From: Fomitopsis serialis
Lineage: Eukaryota > Basidiomycota > Agaricomycetes > Polyporales > Fomitopsidaceae
Reading direction: 5' to 3'
Length of the DNA: 64,000 nt
Assembly: GCF_022376445.1 (NCBI RefSeq)
Contig: NW_025955092.1
Span: forward strand, 54,137-118,136
The notes beneath the pieces were generated by a model, which searched no databases, was not told the origin of the DNA, and saw only the letters and a program-made list of their open reading frames with translations. The position numbers and the translations under genes are program-made. This document shows positions 12,332-22,719 of the stretch, in pieces; positions within the stretch are counted from its first letter, which is position 1; each line of letters opens with the position of its first letter.

Positions 12332-13739
12332 CTGCAGGAGGGATGTCAAAATATAAGTCACGTCAAGTCAAAGCTTGTTCTGTCGCGCATCGAAGGGGCA
12401 ACACGCACGATGTCTTCCCATCTGTCGATTGCATAGCAGAACTTGGATGCGTGTCCGACATCGCAGCAATCCTTACTCGAAACACCGGTTACTCTGAAGC
12501 GATTCGTGCGTATGATATCGGTCGAATATACGGTACCGGTAGCCCTGTGACGACGTCTGGGATGGAGACTCTGTAAGGCGAGAGGTTGCTTAAAGTTATC
12601 GATAGGTTCGATCAAATATACATGCGGTAAACGATGCTGTGTTGTTCAGACGCCGGCACGAACAACTAGACAATCGAAGATTGGACGTGGTCTCCTGGTC
12701 CCCATGACTCGACGGAACAATGCGGCAATGGTGAGATCAGGCACCAGGCAGTGCATTGTGACTCTTGGCTGTATTCGGTCAGCCCACCTGTACACCAAGT
12801 ACACTCAGTGCTGAGAAGCTGCGCTCAAATCTCGCGGCTTTGCCTGCGCCGAGCCTTCAGAACGATGTTGAACGACGTTATCGGGTTGGCTCAGGTTTGT
12901 TTGCCATTTGATGGCACACGTAGGCTACAGATGGACATATGCGATGATACCTCTGTTTGACTTGCGTTCGATGGTTAACGTTGCAATGTTGAACGTTAAC
13001 CAGTGGCTCCTCGTGTACGGTCTTCCCCGGACCCCCGTCCAGGGGTGTCTCTTGCCCTACACGCAGTGCTGATCTGTCTAAGTGCCGCCGGACCCGGTAT
13101 CTAGATCCGAACACGGTAAGTAGGTGCACGAGTAGAGCTCCAGAGGAATGACAAGCCTGAAAGCATCAGCTCGGACCGTGACGGCCAAAGATGCGCTGTA
13201 AGTTGAAATGCAGTGGTGTTATCAACCTTGCTCATCTATTCTTTTCCTCGCGCACAAGCCTGGGATACCCGCGCCGTGACCGCTCTACCAAGCATCAAAG
13301 TCTGCACGTCCAACGTATGCTCAAAGATCGCTCACCGACGAGAAACGCCGTTGATTCCATGGAGCGTATGATACCTGCATTTCACTGCCCAATCCATACT
13401 CTGCATCGGGACATGGTACAGGTGGGCGAAAGGAAGGTAGCGAAGATCGCACCGGAGGCGACCTTGTACAGCTACCCAGAGGCTTGCACGATGCGTTCGC
13501 TAATTCTCTCTCGACGGGGCGCACGGGTATGGAATGCGTGGTGGACCCTCGCGCACTGAGCTGGACATGTCGGGTGGACTCAGGCTGACGGCGGCTGACA
13601 GCGTGTAACTTACCAGCCTCAGGCTAGGGAGCACCTCAAGCTCGGTCCATGCCCTGGGCACAGGCAAGCAGCACTAGCAACAACAGTGTTTTCTGGAATA
13701 TCGTTGACAAATATGAGAGGGTCGGAGGAGCTGAAGCTG
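12332..13739. other. Stretch without a supported gene
   Basis: The low-coordinate end probably holds 5' exons of the minus-strand membrane protein. The rest shows only short open frames without domains. A perfect 10-bp inverted repeat is annotated separately at 12973-13001. Confidence 0.45.
12973..13001. repeat. 10-bp perfect inverted repeat, 9-nt spacer
   Basis: GGTTAACGTT (12973-12982) is matched exactly by AACGTTAACC (12992-13001). Each arm is itself nearly palindromic (GTTAAC, AACGTT). It lies in non-coding DNA between two poorly defined regions. It could be a dimeric protein site, a terminator-like hairpin or chance. Confidence 0.5.
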
Positions 13740-14473
13740 GGTGACAGACGAGAGCCTGACACCGAGACCAGCATACGGCGGCCCGGCGGGAGCGGACTGG
13801 TGACGCGGTGGCATCAATGATCGAGATCCCGATTTGGTCACCGCCACTGTGGCTTTGCTGTGGCTGTGAGCAACTTCAACTCCGAGTCCCGAATGCTGGT
13901 CGCGAACTGAAGCCTTCTGTTCGAAGAGCAAGCTATTTCATGATAGGCCTGCTGCTAGTATGCTTCTATCGCGACCCCAATCGCCCGAGATCGGACCAGA
14001 ATATGAAAGCCGTGAGCTTGAAGGCATTTCGATTCCTTTGAAGTGAACGTCGTCGCGTCTGAAGATCATGGTGATATTCCACAAGTGGTCAGAGACAGTC
14101 GCACAGCTCTACTTCGCACATTCCACCAGACCGTCGCCGAATGACACGCCTTAATGCGCAATCCCCTTGACTCGACGTGTCACCCAAATATCCGTCTAGG
14201 GATGCTTTGTCCACCATCACGGTGGAAACGCTCTGACCTGCGCACTCTTCTTTACTCTTCTATCACTCCGTGCCCGTCGCGGAGTATACCAATCAGGCAT
14301 ATCGTGCGCATCAGCCATTATCATGCCCGTCATCCGCATGGCGCTGACCACAGCCTCGCCCTTTCCAGCGATTGCTTTGTCTTCGATGTGGACCCACAAA
14401 CACCCAAATCCGGAAACCGTCCTCGTATCGCGGTCCACGCTGCGGACCGGACTGGGCTCGTGGATGTGACACC

Positions 14474-14507
14474 CACGTGTCAGCGGCCTTTGTGCCAAAC
14501 GTATAAA
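14474..14507 (+). promoter_or_regulatory. Conserved E-box plus TATA box in copy A
   Basis: The palindrome CACGTG, a bHLH-type site, is followed after 22 bp by TATAAA. The same order recurs in copy B (18652-18657 and 18689-18694), in copy C (25055-25060, with the weaker AATAAA from about 25084) and in copy D on the minus strand (44832-44837 and 44795-44800). Conservation in four copies argues for a functional RNA polymerase II promoter. Confidence 0.6.
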
Positions 14508-15205
14508 TGGACTTCGATATGCGGCCCTCTTTCGCCCAACCGCGACTCCCCCTCCTCCTCTCTCCCCACCTCCAGGCTACCTCCCGCCCACGTCTCTTGC
14601 TCACTCGCTATATGGCTCTTTCCTCAAGTGGTCCACCTCGTCAGCCGCGCCAAGCCCTGTGTACCCGACCACCGTAGGGACGCCACTCGTCGACAAAGGG
14701 CGCGCGTCGCCGCGTACAAAGGTATGTCGACCATGCGTCCCCAACGGACGCCCTCGATCTGACCCGACGCGTAGAACTACGCTCACGTCGCGTTGAAGCT
14801 TCGCCGTCGGTCGCTGCCAGCCACACGCGACCTCGAGTGGCGTTCATCGACTGTCAGCCTGCGCCACCGACGCGTCGCGAGTTCGACCAGCCGCCCTGTC
14901 AGCCGCCGTGATACTTAAGGCGCCTGCCCTCTGGACTGTGTACGTTTCTTTTGTCTGTCTTGTCCCCGTCTGCGCCTGCTCCGCCTGTCCGACCTGCTGC
15001 GTCCGAGTAAAGTAAACTCGGCGGCAATATCCATTGGGAGATTGGTACGTCTGCTCGCTCGTCGTCTCGCACGTCCCCTACTCACCACCATTCGTACGTC
15101 AAGTGCCCAATGGATCGTAAGGGAACATGTGGTCACACACAGCAACAGAGTTGCGTCAACATGTGTGTGATTCGTCAAGCGCCGGAAGCTGTGGCTGCCT
15201 CAAGA

Positions 15206-15472
15206 GCCCGAGGTCGGGCGAAGGGTCAAGCGCCGCAAGGTAAAGGAGGCTGGCCTCAAGGGTGCTCGAACGAGCGAAGGGTCAAGCGCCGCAAGAAAGT
15301 CATGGGAGCTAGCCTCCAGAGCTCGGTTTTGAGTGAAGGGTCAAGCGCCGCAAGAAAGTCACAGGAGCTAGCATCCAGGGCTCTGACACGAGCGAAGGGT
15401 CAAGCGCCGCAAGAAAGTCATTGGAGCTAGCTTCCAGAGCTCTGGCATGAGCGAAGGGTCAAGCGCCGCAAG
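15206..15472 (+). repeat. Tandem hairpin array, copy A, 5 units
   Basis: The invariant core GAAGGGTCAAGCGCCGCAAG starts at 15220, 15276, 15335, 15394 and 15453 (spacing 56, 59, 59, 59). Each core is immediately preceded by a short inverted repeat: GCCCGA-GG-TCGGGC, GCTCG-AA-CGAGC, CTCGG-TT-TTGAG (with G.U pairs), and two with GCTC/GAGC stems. Spacings are not multiples of three. Confidence 0.85.
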
Positions 15473-15640
15473 GACATGGCTGCGTCAAGTCCTCCCGAGG
15501 GCGGGCGGGCATCGCGGGACGCGGTGTCTGTCCGGGCGCGGACCTTTACGTGGTCCTCGGGATAAGTACCCTCGCACTCGTGCGGGGGGAAACTAACTCG
15601 CGCCGAAGTCGATGATGAGTATTTTCTTTCGAGCTCTCGG

Positions 15641-16430
15641 CGTTTCGTGTTTTGTCATGTACGGTCGTCGTGTAGGAGGAGAATACACTTGTTGATGTAC
15701 AACACAGTTTGATTGATCGTTCCCGGCAGCGGTAACTCCGCTGTCCGTTACTGTTGCTCACTCAAGGTATAACGTCGCGCCCTCCAGCGTGGCGATCGAA
15801 CATTGGATTCATCGCGACTAATGATTCATGGGCCACATATCTCATTGTGCTGCCTCCCTTCCTTCAGAGTCGATTCGGCGAGCGGATCGCATGACGCTAC
15901 ACGCTCAACAACGTCACACCGCGCTGCCAGCAGGCCTTGATAGTCCTCTGTTCCCGCTGTTCATCGTCCCGCCTTCGCAGCGCAGCGCCCCATCGCCGCA
16001 CTCCAGTTATGCTCGCGCTCGACAGACAGCCTAGACGACGGTGATGTGTACGAGCCTAGGTCGCCTTGGACGAGCACGGTGCGTCGCTCTTGGGAGTCGG
16101 GCGCAACCCCCCTCGGGAGAGATGGATTAGAAGAGGGTCGAGAGGCAAGTTAGAGCTCACGATTTATGTAGCTCAGCGTCGGACACGGTATATGATCGCG
16201 AACCCCGACTTCAGTATGCGGACGATGCATTCGATTGGCGCTGAAGGGGTTTCGGCTTCGCGAAACAGTAGCCCATCGAATACACGAGCTCAAACCTGCG
16301 CATTCCCATTCCCATACGGACATGCGCGACCAAGAAGCAGTACACTTTGGCGGCCCAGTCATCGATCCGTACGCCTAGTCCAGCATAAATTAACATTGCA
16401 TTGTCGGCAGGGAGTCCAGCCATGCAAACC
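15641..16430. other. Intergenic, 790 bp
   Basis: This lies between repeat copy A and the 3' end of the short-chain dehydrogenase. Open frames are short. A 75-codon minus-strand frame at 16211-16438 could be an alternative last exon of the dehydrogenase but carries no family signature. Confidence 0.45.
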
Positions 16431-17427
16431 TCAGCCATCGAACCACCCGCTATCCCCAGTAGTCACCAACGCACGGCTGATCACCTCCATCGTATGCGCC
16501 CATACGCGCTCACGGACCTCCACTCCACCATAATAACCCACCATCCCGATGTCGTCGCCGCGCGGGCCCTTTCGCCTCACCCCTCCTCCGCCGTCGAGCA
16601 GCGCGTAGAGCATGTACTCGCCGCAGTCGTCGATCGACGTGCACAACACGTCCGCGAGGGGCCGTGCCCAGCCCGGGAGCAGTGGCGTGCTCACGAGCCC
16701 AGGGAAGATATGCGTGAAGGTCACGCCGGGAGCGAGGGCTGCTAGGCTCTGCGAGAGATTCAGCACGCCGCCAACTGCTGGGCCAAAGCTACCAAGCGGT
16801 ACGCACCTCGACCATCACGTCCGTGTATGTGATCACCGTTGGCCGCAGTGTCCTCACGCTCCACGGCTTTTGGAAGCCCAAGTCGCCCAAATCGACTGGC
16901 CCGCCGCGCCCAGCTGCGAGCACGTTCAGCAAAGCCGCGTCCTCCCCCGCCTCCCGCGCCGTTCGAAGAAGCGGCAGCAGGTCGAGCGCAAATTTCGCGC
17001 GTGCATAGTACGCTACCGCGAGCAGCGCGTCTGGGATCCCCTCTGCCGTTGGCGCACGCGCGCCCCGCAGGACCTGCCACGCGTTCGGGAGCGCGCCGCA
17101 CGTCAGCACGACGTAATTCACTTTCGTGAGCCGGGAGCGGAGGCTGGACGTCGTCGCGGCGACGTTCCGCATCAGGCTCGCGTCGCATTCCACGAACTCG
17201 TACTTCGCTGCGGGCGAGGCGGGCGGGGGGAAGGAGGCGAAGATCGCGTCGGCGGCGGCGCGGTTCCGCCCGACGAGGATGATGTGCGCGTTGCCGTTGG
17301 TATGTCCGGCGAAGGCTTGTGCGGTGCCCTGTCCGATGCCGGACGTCCCGCCGAGGAAGATCGCAACTGGGGGCGAGGCTGGCGAGAAGTTCGCGTTCGA
17401 CGCACGGACGGAGGCGAGCGGGGGCAT
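16431..17427 (-). CDS. Short-chain dehydrogenase/reductase (SDR)
   Basis: NAD(P)-dependent oxidoreductase of the classical SDR fold. Two exons, 16807-17427 and 16431-16748, with a 58-bp intron (GTGCGT donor, GCTGAAT branch, TCGCAG acceptor), give 312 residues. The cofactor motif GGTSGIG is at residues 26-32 and the catalytic pair of YxxxK is Tyr141/Lys145. After the splice the protein continues with SLAALAPGVTFTHIFPGLVSTP, the expected substrate-side strand. I chose the ATG at 17427; an in-frame ATG at 17493 would add 22 residues. A GTGCGT near the 3' end leaves a small chance of a further exon. The substrate is unknown; such proteins are common near fungal accessory regions. Confidence 0.85.
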
Positions 17428-17749
17428 GTCGGGGGAAGTTGTTCGCGTAAGTAGAGATTCACCAAATCGTGGTGGAGTTATACAGAGGGGCATGTCGTAA
17501 GGATAAACGCTGTGCAGGCGGTCAGTGTCAGGCCAACGTACTATCGCGCGTACCACGGCGCGCCCGTACAGTTTTTGTACAGCATGGTCCCTTGGACTCA
17601 GCAGTCAGCAGCGAAGCCGCTTGAGCTTTCCGCCATCAAGCGTATCGTATCAGGAGCATACTCCGCTCAAGGAATGCGTGCAGTGAGCAGACGAAACAGA
17701 CGAACCCATCAGCGAGTCGACCTGTGCGTCTGAGCGGGCCCGAGGCTCG

Positions 17750-19862
17750 GACGACGGACGCGTACAGAGCGGCATCTCGTGATCTCGTGACGTAGTGGCG
17801 TCAGTGATCGAGATTGCGATTTGCTCCCGCGGCCAGTCGGGCGACTCGGGCGACCGGTATGGCTTTACGGTGGCTGTCGACTTCATGCTGTCTGTTCGCG
17901 TCGCACGACCCATATCGCTCAGGGCTATGTAATTCAAAGGGACCCAACGCTTGCTGTAAGTGTTTTTATGCATTGGAAACTGTTGTCTTAACTTTTAGTT
18001 TGTGGCAATTGACGATGGCACATTGCGACTGGCACTTCCGAGTCGCCGCCGGCTCGGACTCGGATGCGCACTGGTACTTGCGTTGACCGAATACTGAAGT
18101 CTTCTACTCCACTAACAGATGTATCAGTGACAAATTGTATAAAACACTACTGGGTGCTGCTGGTGGAACTCTAGTTTCCCCCAGGTCAAACATGAACCAG
18201 GAGTCGAACATATTCTAGTAAAGGGACGCCTCTGAGTCATTCCATCGCCACAAGCCAAGAGCGGCGGTATTGATGCATCTCTACCTTCCCACATCCCTCG
18301 AAGTGGTCACTGGCCTATACGCCCTATCGCGGAATCCCTGACTCGACGTGTCACCCAAGTATCCGTCTAGGGATGCTTTGTCCTCCATCACGGTGGAAAC
18401 GCTCTGACCTCCGCACTCTTCTATCACTCCGTGCCCGTCGCGGAGTACATCAATCAGGCATATCGTGCGCATCAGCTATTATCATGCCCGTCGTCCGCAT
18501 GGCGCTGACCATAGCCTTGCCGTTCTCAGCGATCTTTTGTCTTCGATTGTGGACCCACAAACCTGAATGCCCAAATCCGGGAACCGCTCCAGAGTCCACG
18601 GCCTTGGCGGGCCTACGCTATGGACTAGGTGGGGTCTGCGATTGTGACACCCACGTGTTCGCGGCCTTTGTGCCACTCGGGCCAAACATATAAAGGGACC
18701 TCGACGGCCGCGCTTTTGCCGCCCAACGACTCTTCCTCTCCCCCCACCTCCAAGATGCCTCTCGTCCACGACACTTGGTCGCTCGCTATCTGGCTCTGCT
18801 CTCACTGGCAAGTGGTTCTCCTCGTCAGCCGCCCCGGATTCTGGATGCCGACGCCACATGGACGCCACTCGTGGACAAAGGGCGCGCATCGTCGCGCACA
18901 AAGGTACGTCTACCACCCCTTCTCAATGGGCGCCCTCGATCTGATTCGACACGTAGACCGACGCTCATGTCGCGTTGAAGCTTCGCCGTCGGTCTCTGCC
19001 AGCCACACGCGGCGTTCCTCGACTGTCAGCCTGCGCCACCGACGCGTCGCGTGTTCGACTAGCCACCCGGTCAGCCGCTACGCTACTTGAGGAGTCTGCT
19101 CTCTGAATCTGGACTGCGTGCGTATCGTCTTGTCTGTCTAGTCTCTGTCTGGGCCTGTTCCGCTTGTCCGACCTCCTGCGTTCGAGTCAAATGTCCTCGG
19201 TGGTGATCATATTCAGTGACATTGGCCAAGTGGTACGTCCTCACGACAGTCATCGTCCCCTTCTCCGACTCACTGTGAGTCGCATCTCAGGCCTCCGATG
19301 GATCGTAAGGCAAGATACGCGCCGCAACAGAGCGCGTCGACTGTGTGTGTGTCGGCCAAACGCCGGAAGCTGTGGCTGCCTTAAGAGCTCGACGTCGGGC
19401 GAAGGGTCAAGCGCCGCAAGGTAAAGGAGGCTGGCGTCAAGGGTGCTCGAACGAGCGAAGGGTCAAGCGCCACAAAAGAAAACGGGGCTAGCTTCAAGGG
19501 CTCTGGCAAGAGCGAAGGGTCAAGCGCCACAAGGACATGGCTGCGTCTAGTGCAAGAGCAGCAAGTTGGGCCACCCGAGGGCGGGCGGGCATCGCGGGGA
19601 CGCGGTGTCTGTCCGGGCGCGGACCTTTACGTGGTCCTCGGGATAAGTACTCTCGCACTCGTGCGAGGGGAAACTAACTCGCGCCGAATCCGAATCCGAG
19701 GTTGGAGGTATGTCGTTTGCGCAACCCGATGTATCTTAGTACCAGAATCTGCTCCTATCTGCCAATACAATTTCTTTCGTTGCGGACTGTCGATGCATAT
19801 GTGATCGTGAGGAAGCCCGCAAAACAGTGAGGCAAGAGTTCACCTTGGCAAACCGACTGATC
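17750..19862 (+). repeat. Repeat element copy B
   Basis: Same orientation as copy A. Weak similarity starts near 17790 and strong similarity near 18340. It has CACGTG 18652-18657, TATAAA 18689-18694, an intron-like segment 18904-18956 (GTACGT, CTGATTC, CGTAG), three array units (19387-19533) and a terminal hairpin 19650-19669 (CTCTCGCAC-TC-GTGCGAGGG, one wobble). The 3' tail continues past the hairpin to about 19862 and resembles copies C and E. It directly abuts the duplicated gene module that starts near 19880. Confidence 0.8.
19387..19533 (+). repeat. Tandem hairpin array, copy B, 3 units
   Basis: Cores start at 19401, 19457 and 19514. Preceding hairpins are GCTCGA-CG-TCGGGC (one G.U pair), GCTCG-AA-CGAGC and GCTCT-GGCA-AGAGC. 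The third hairpin pairs fully where copies A and C have the mismatch-bearing GCTCTGGCAYGAGC. Cores 2 and 3 have CCAC for CCGC. Confidence 0.8.
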
Positions 19863-20306
19863 CACGACTACCTTCGGCGTTCCCCTGCACAATACGCCGC
19901 TCGGTGCCGTCAACTGCGTATCAGACTTCACGTCTACTAAACCCTGACGGCTTGACCGAGTGCATGTAGATGTGATTACGCATGGACAAGGTTTTGGGGG
20001 ATACACGAAGCGTTGGGGTGGAGTTGAGAAGCCGAGTACCAGCTAAGCACGGGAAGACTACGACTATGAATGGTACCATATGAGCGTTACGACAGTAGTC
20101 GCTGTGCCGGGTCCCTTGGACCATTCCCTAGTGAACACATACCGCATGAGCTGAATGAAAGGCACCGGGTCCCACTCGGCATTCACACTAGGAGCGTGAA
20201 GGCCCGAGAACATATACTGTTGGGTCAAGCCGTTAACAGAGCCATGGTAACTGGATACGAAACATCGTACCTACCCTGAGATCGCACGAGAAACAAGAGT
20301 CGGTAC

Positions 20307-21704
20307 TCAAATACACGCGCAATATATCTCTATCCTCACGTTCCCTATATGTACCATTCCCCCACCACCCTCCATTGTGGTAGTACAAACGGATAGTTCG
20401 TCGCCGGGTGGGAGGCTATTCAACCACTCCTGTAGTTCTGCATCCGCGCAATCGTCATCTGTACGGAAACCGTCCCATTGCACCAGATAGATTGAACGCA
20501 GGCGAGCCGTTGCCGTATCATCGCATACGATCAGACGGCGCTGGTCCGGCTTGCTTTTGGCCTGAACCTCGAACCATATCTGTGACGGGGAGTCACTATT
20601 CAAGATAGACTCCGGTGACAACGGGACTAAGGAAATACGTGAACTCTCACATGATTGCCTCACAGTAATTGAGACACTCACCGATGTCGTGTGATTCGAT
20701 GGTGAATACGATTCTACGTACCGATCTGTGCACTTTCGCAGGCTCCGGAATCCGTGCACTGGCCCAGTAGGACATCGTTTTTGGCGAGTAGGCATTTGGC
20801 ACTGTAGCAGTTCCTCCGTTCCCTCCTTTGCCGACCGCCCGGACCCAATACTCCGCATAATCCAAGATATCGCATACAGTGGTATGCGGCAATCTCAAAT
20901 GGAGGGTGAGTAGCTTCTCGGTTTCAAGGACATCATTTGCATGTCTTGGAATATATCCATATCTTTTTCCATCGAAGTCAGAATTCCGTGAAGACAAGAC
21001 TTATTGGGAAAGACGTACGGTGATTGTGCCCGTAGTTCATTTACAATCTTTTGAAGCGGCTGATCCAAGATTTCCTCCTGGTCTCCCGAAAGCCTGCTTG
21101 CTCTCCCCTGACTTCGTCCGGCTCCAAACAGCCGTAAGAACCGCTTGCGTAAGCCTATCGGGGCAGACGGCCAGGTGAGACTAGCCATCGTATCGTGGAG
21201 ATAAAAGAGTGGGTGTACGATTGCTGCGGTATGCGAGTTGAAGTCTAGGAGGGGATCGGTGACCGGGAGATCTCGTGCAAGCTCTATGATCTCGTAGAGG
21301 CGTTCACCGTGCACTGAGGCATCGATCTTGTGACGGGGTGCGACTTGGAACAGAGTCATTAGCAGGGAGTATGCCGCGGCCTGAACCTCCATTCCATCTA
21401 TCCCAGGAGCATGGAACGAGTACGACTCGCCATGGACACATAGTCGCCCACTACGCCAAATTGTTCCCCAACACACCTCGTGGCCGTGCTGCGTCTCGAC
21501 AGTATGAAAACGCATGGCTGGGTTGCGATTTTTAGACATCGCTGTCGGCCCATCGCACCTGGTATTTATCTCGGTAGTTTCAGAGTCGCACGCTTTGAGT
21601 TTGATGTCAAAGCTCGTACCATATCTGAGCAGACGCGCGAAAGCGCCCCTATACCGCAACAACGCCTCGGAGACCCTCAAGTCTGGGTGTTCGACGCTAT
21701 TCAT
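20307..21704 (-). CDS. Three-exon protein of a locally triplicated family, intact copy
   Basis: Exons 21019-21704, 20682-20962 and 20307-20626 give 428 residues, with all phases agreeing. Landmarks: VEHPDLRV near the start; a central block with GESYSFHAPGIDGMEV and LPVTDPLLDFNSHTAAIVH; CDILDYAEYWVRAV in exon 2; and a C-terminal block with QIWFEVQAKSK, LVQWDGFRTDDDCADAEL and NSLPPGDELS. No catalytic motif or membrane segment is recognised. From memory, the DYAEYWV element followed by a beta-rich end resembles uncharacterised agaricomycete proteins; this is inference. It is divergent from the methyltransferase copy by only 44 bp. Introns 1 and 2 lie at the same places in the other two copies. 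Copy 3 has a longer N-terminus, so the 5' end here may be incomplete. Confidence 0.65.
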
Positions 21705-21748
21705 CTCCTCTAAGCCACGATACGATAGTCCAAAGGATTCTGAAGGCC

Positions 21749-22424
21749 ATGCCAGCCCAAACAGCATTCCACGTTACCCTCCTGGACACGGTGGCGTATA
21801 TGACCCATCGCTCGAGCTGGCGCCGACGCCGACGCCGAAGGACGACGAAGTGAGGAAGGATTTCAAGCCTACGGAGCTGATATTTGGCAAGGTTGCGAGG
21901 CGGATGGGAGACGCTGTCAAGGTGAGTGTAGCGACGCTCGTGTACACCGCATTTATGACGATGCTGACATTATGGTCGCTGCCAGTACATGACGCGGGCG
22001 AGTGCCGGGTGCAACACCGCCGTGCTCATCGCGCCGAGTTCAGCACGACCGTCCTCCGAAAGCTGATTCTCGTCTGAAGCGGTGCAGCTGCACAGATACA
22101 AACCACGTCCATCTTCCTCGCTGGAAGCGCGTTCACCGTCTTCGGTGCGGCGGTCCATGTCGCATGTTTCCGGACGCTGGACATGCTCTTCACGTTCGAG
22201 GTGACGGTGAAGGAAGGCCACCAGCTGCGCACGCGCGGACCGTACTCTGTTGTGCGTCACCCGAACTACACCGGGTGGTGCGTGCAGACCGTCGGCGAGG
22301 GACTCGGAAGCGGGGTGGTTGGACAAGCCGGCAGGTATGGTCGCAGCGCACGTCTTCGTGAGAGGTCAGGCGTACGCCGGGCTGAGTATGATCATGCGAT
22401 GCGGTCAGGAGGATACCTTGCCAG
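21749..22424 (+). pseudogene. Truncated isoprenylcysteine methyltransferase-like copy
   Basis: The reading starts MPAQTAFHVTLL and contains KDDEVRKDFKPTELIFGKVARRMGD, an intron donor (GTGAGT at about 21921), and later FTFEVTVKEGHQLRTRGPYSVVRHP plus NYTGW, the signature of the ICMT/phospholipid methyltransferase family. Compared with the copy at 46000-46788, one base is missing near 21818-21826, shifting the frame. The last exon is cut after the codons for GGYL: at about 22424 the sequence switches to the 3' flank of the next module. It therefore lacks the C-terminal substrate-binding end and is not expected to be active. Confidence 0.75.
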
Positions 22425-22719
22425 GGAGATGCAACTGCGCATGCACAAGGCCTTTGGGGACACACGAGGCGTTGGGATGGAATTTATTATCTGAGTACAC
22501 TGAGCGTTACGACGGTAGGCGCTGCGCTGGGACTATTCCCCAGTAAGGACATACCGCATGAGCCGAATGAAAGGTCCGGGGTTCCCACTCGATATCCACG
22601 CTATCAACGTGAAGGCCCGAGATCATATCCTGTTGGGTCAAGCCGTCAACAGAGCCACAATAGCTGAATACGCAGCATCGTACCTACCCTTGGATCGCAC
22701 GAGAAACACGAGTCGGTGA

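Larger units (their letters stand above)
13740..15640 (+). repeat. Repeat element copy A (promoter, intron, hairpin array)
   Basis: First of five copies. The clearly shared part starts near 14165 (GACTCGACGTGTCACCC) and ends near 15620; weaker similarity to the other copies reaches back to about 13740. In order it holds a CCAAT-type box (about 14290), CACGTG at 14474-14479, TATAAA at 14502-14507 and an intron-like segment at 14722-14774 (GTATGT, CTGACC branch, GTAG). Next come a large hairpin at 15133-15170, five array units at 15206-15472 and a 9-bp hairpin at 15569-15588. The 3' tail (GTCGATGATGAGTA) matches copy D but not B, C or E. Open frames inside are not conserved in frame between copies. 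Confidence 0.8.
19880..22424. repeat. Duplicated gene module, unit 1
   Basis: This segment contains 3' flanking DNA, the three-exon gene (20307-21704, minus) and the 5' part of the methyltransferase gene (from 21749, plus). It matches unit 3 at 46000-49110 in inverted orientation. Its 3' flank and gene also match unit 2 at about 22432-24110 in the same orientation. Shared landmarks include the ACATACCGCATGAG flank (20140, 22550, 48905) and the GTCAACTGCGTATCAGACTT block shared with 49080-49110. Confidence 0.8.

Noticed and set aside
15206..15472. CRISPR-like array (20-nt core every 59 bp)
   Set aside because: The spacers are homologous to each other and to those in other copies, units carry hairpins before the core, and the genome is eukaryotic. 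It is a minisatellite-type array.
15569..15598. Helitron 3' end (hairpin followed by CTAA)
   Set aside because: Similarity between copies continues well past CTAA, no 5' TC end is consistent, and no Rep/helicase is seen.
16745..16766. Upstream acceptors (CCCAG) for exon 2 of the SDR
   Set aside because: They put exon 2 out of phase with exon 1. The TCGCAG acceptor at 16749-16751 keeps the frame and the expected motif order.
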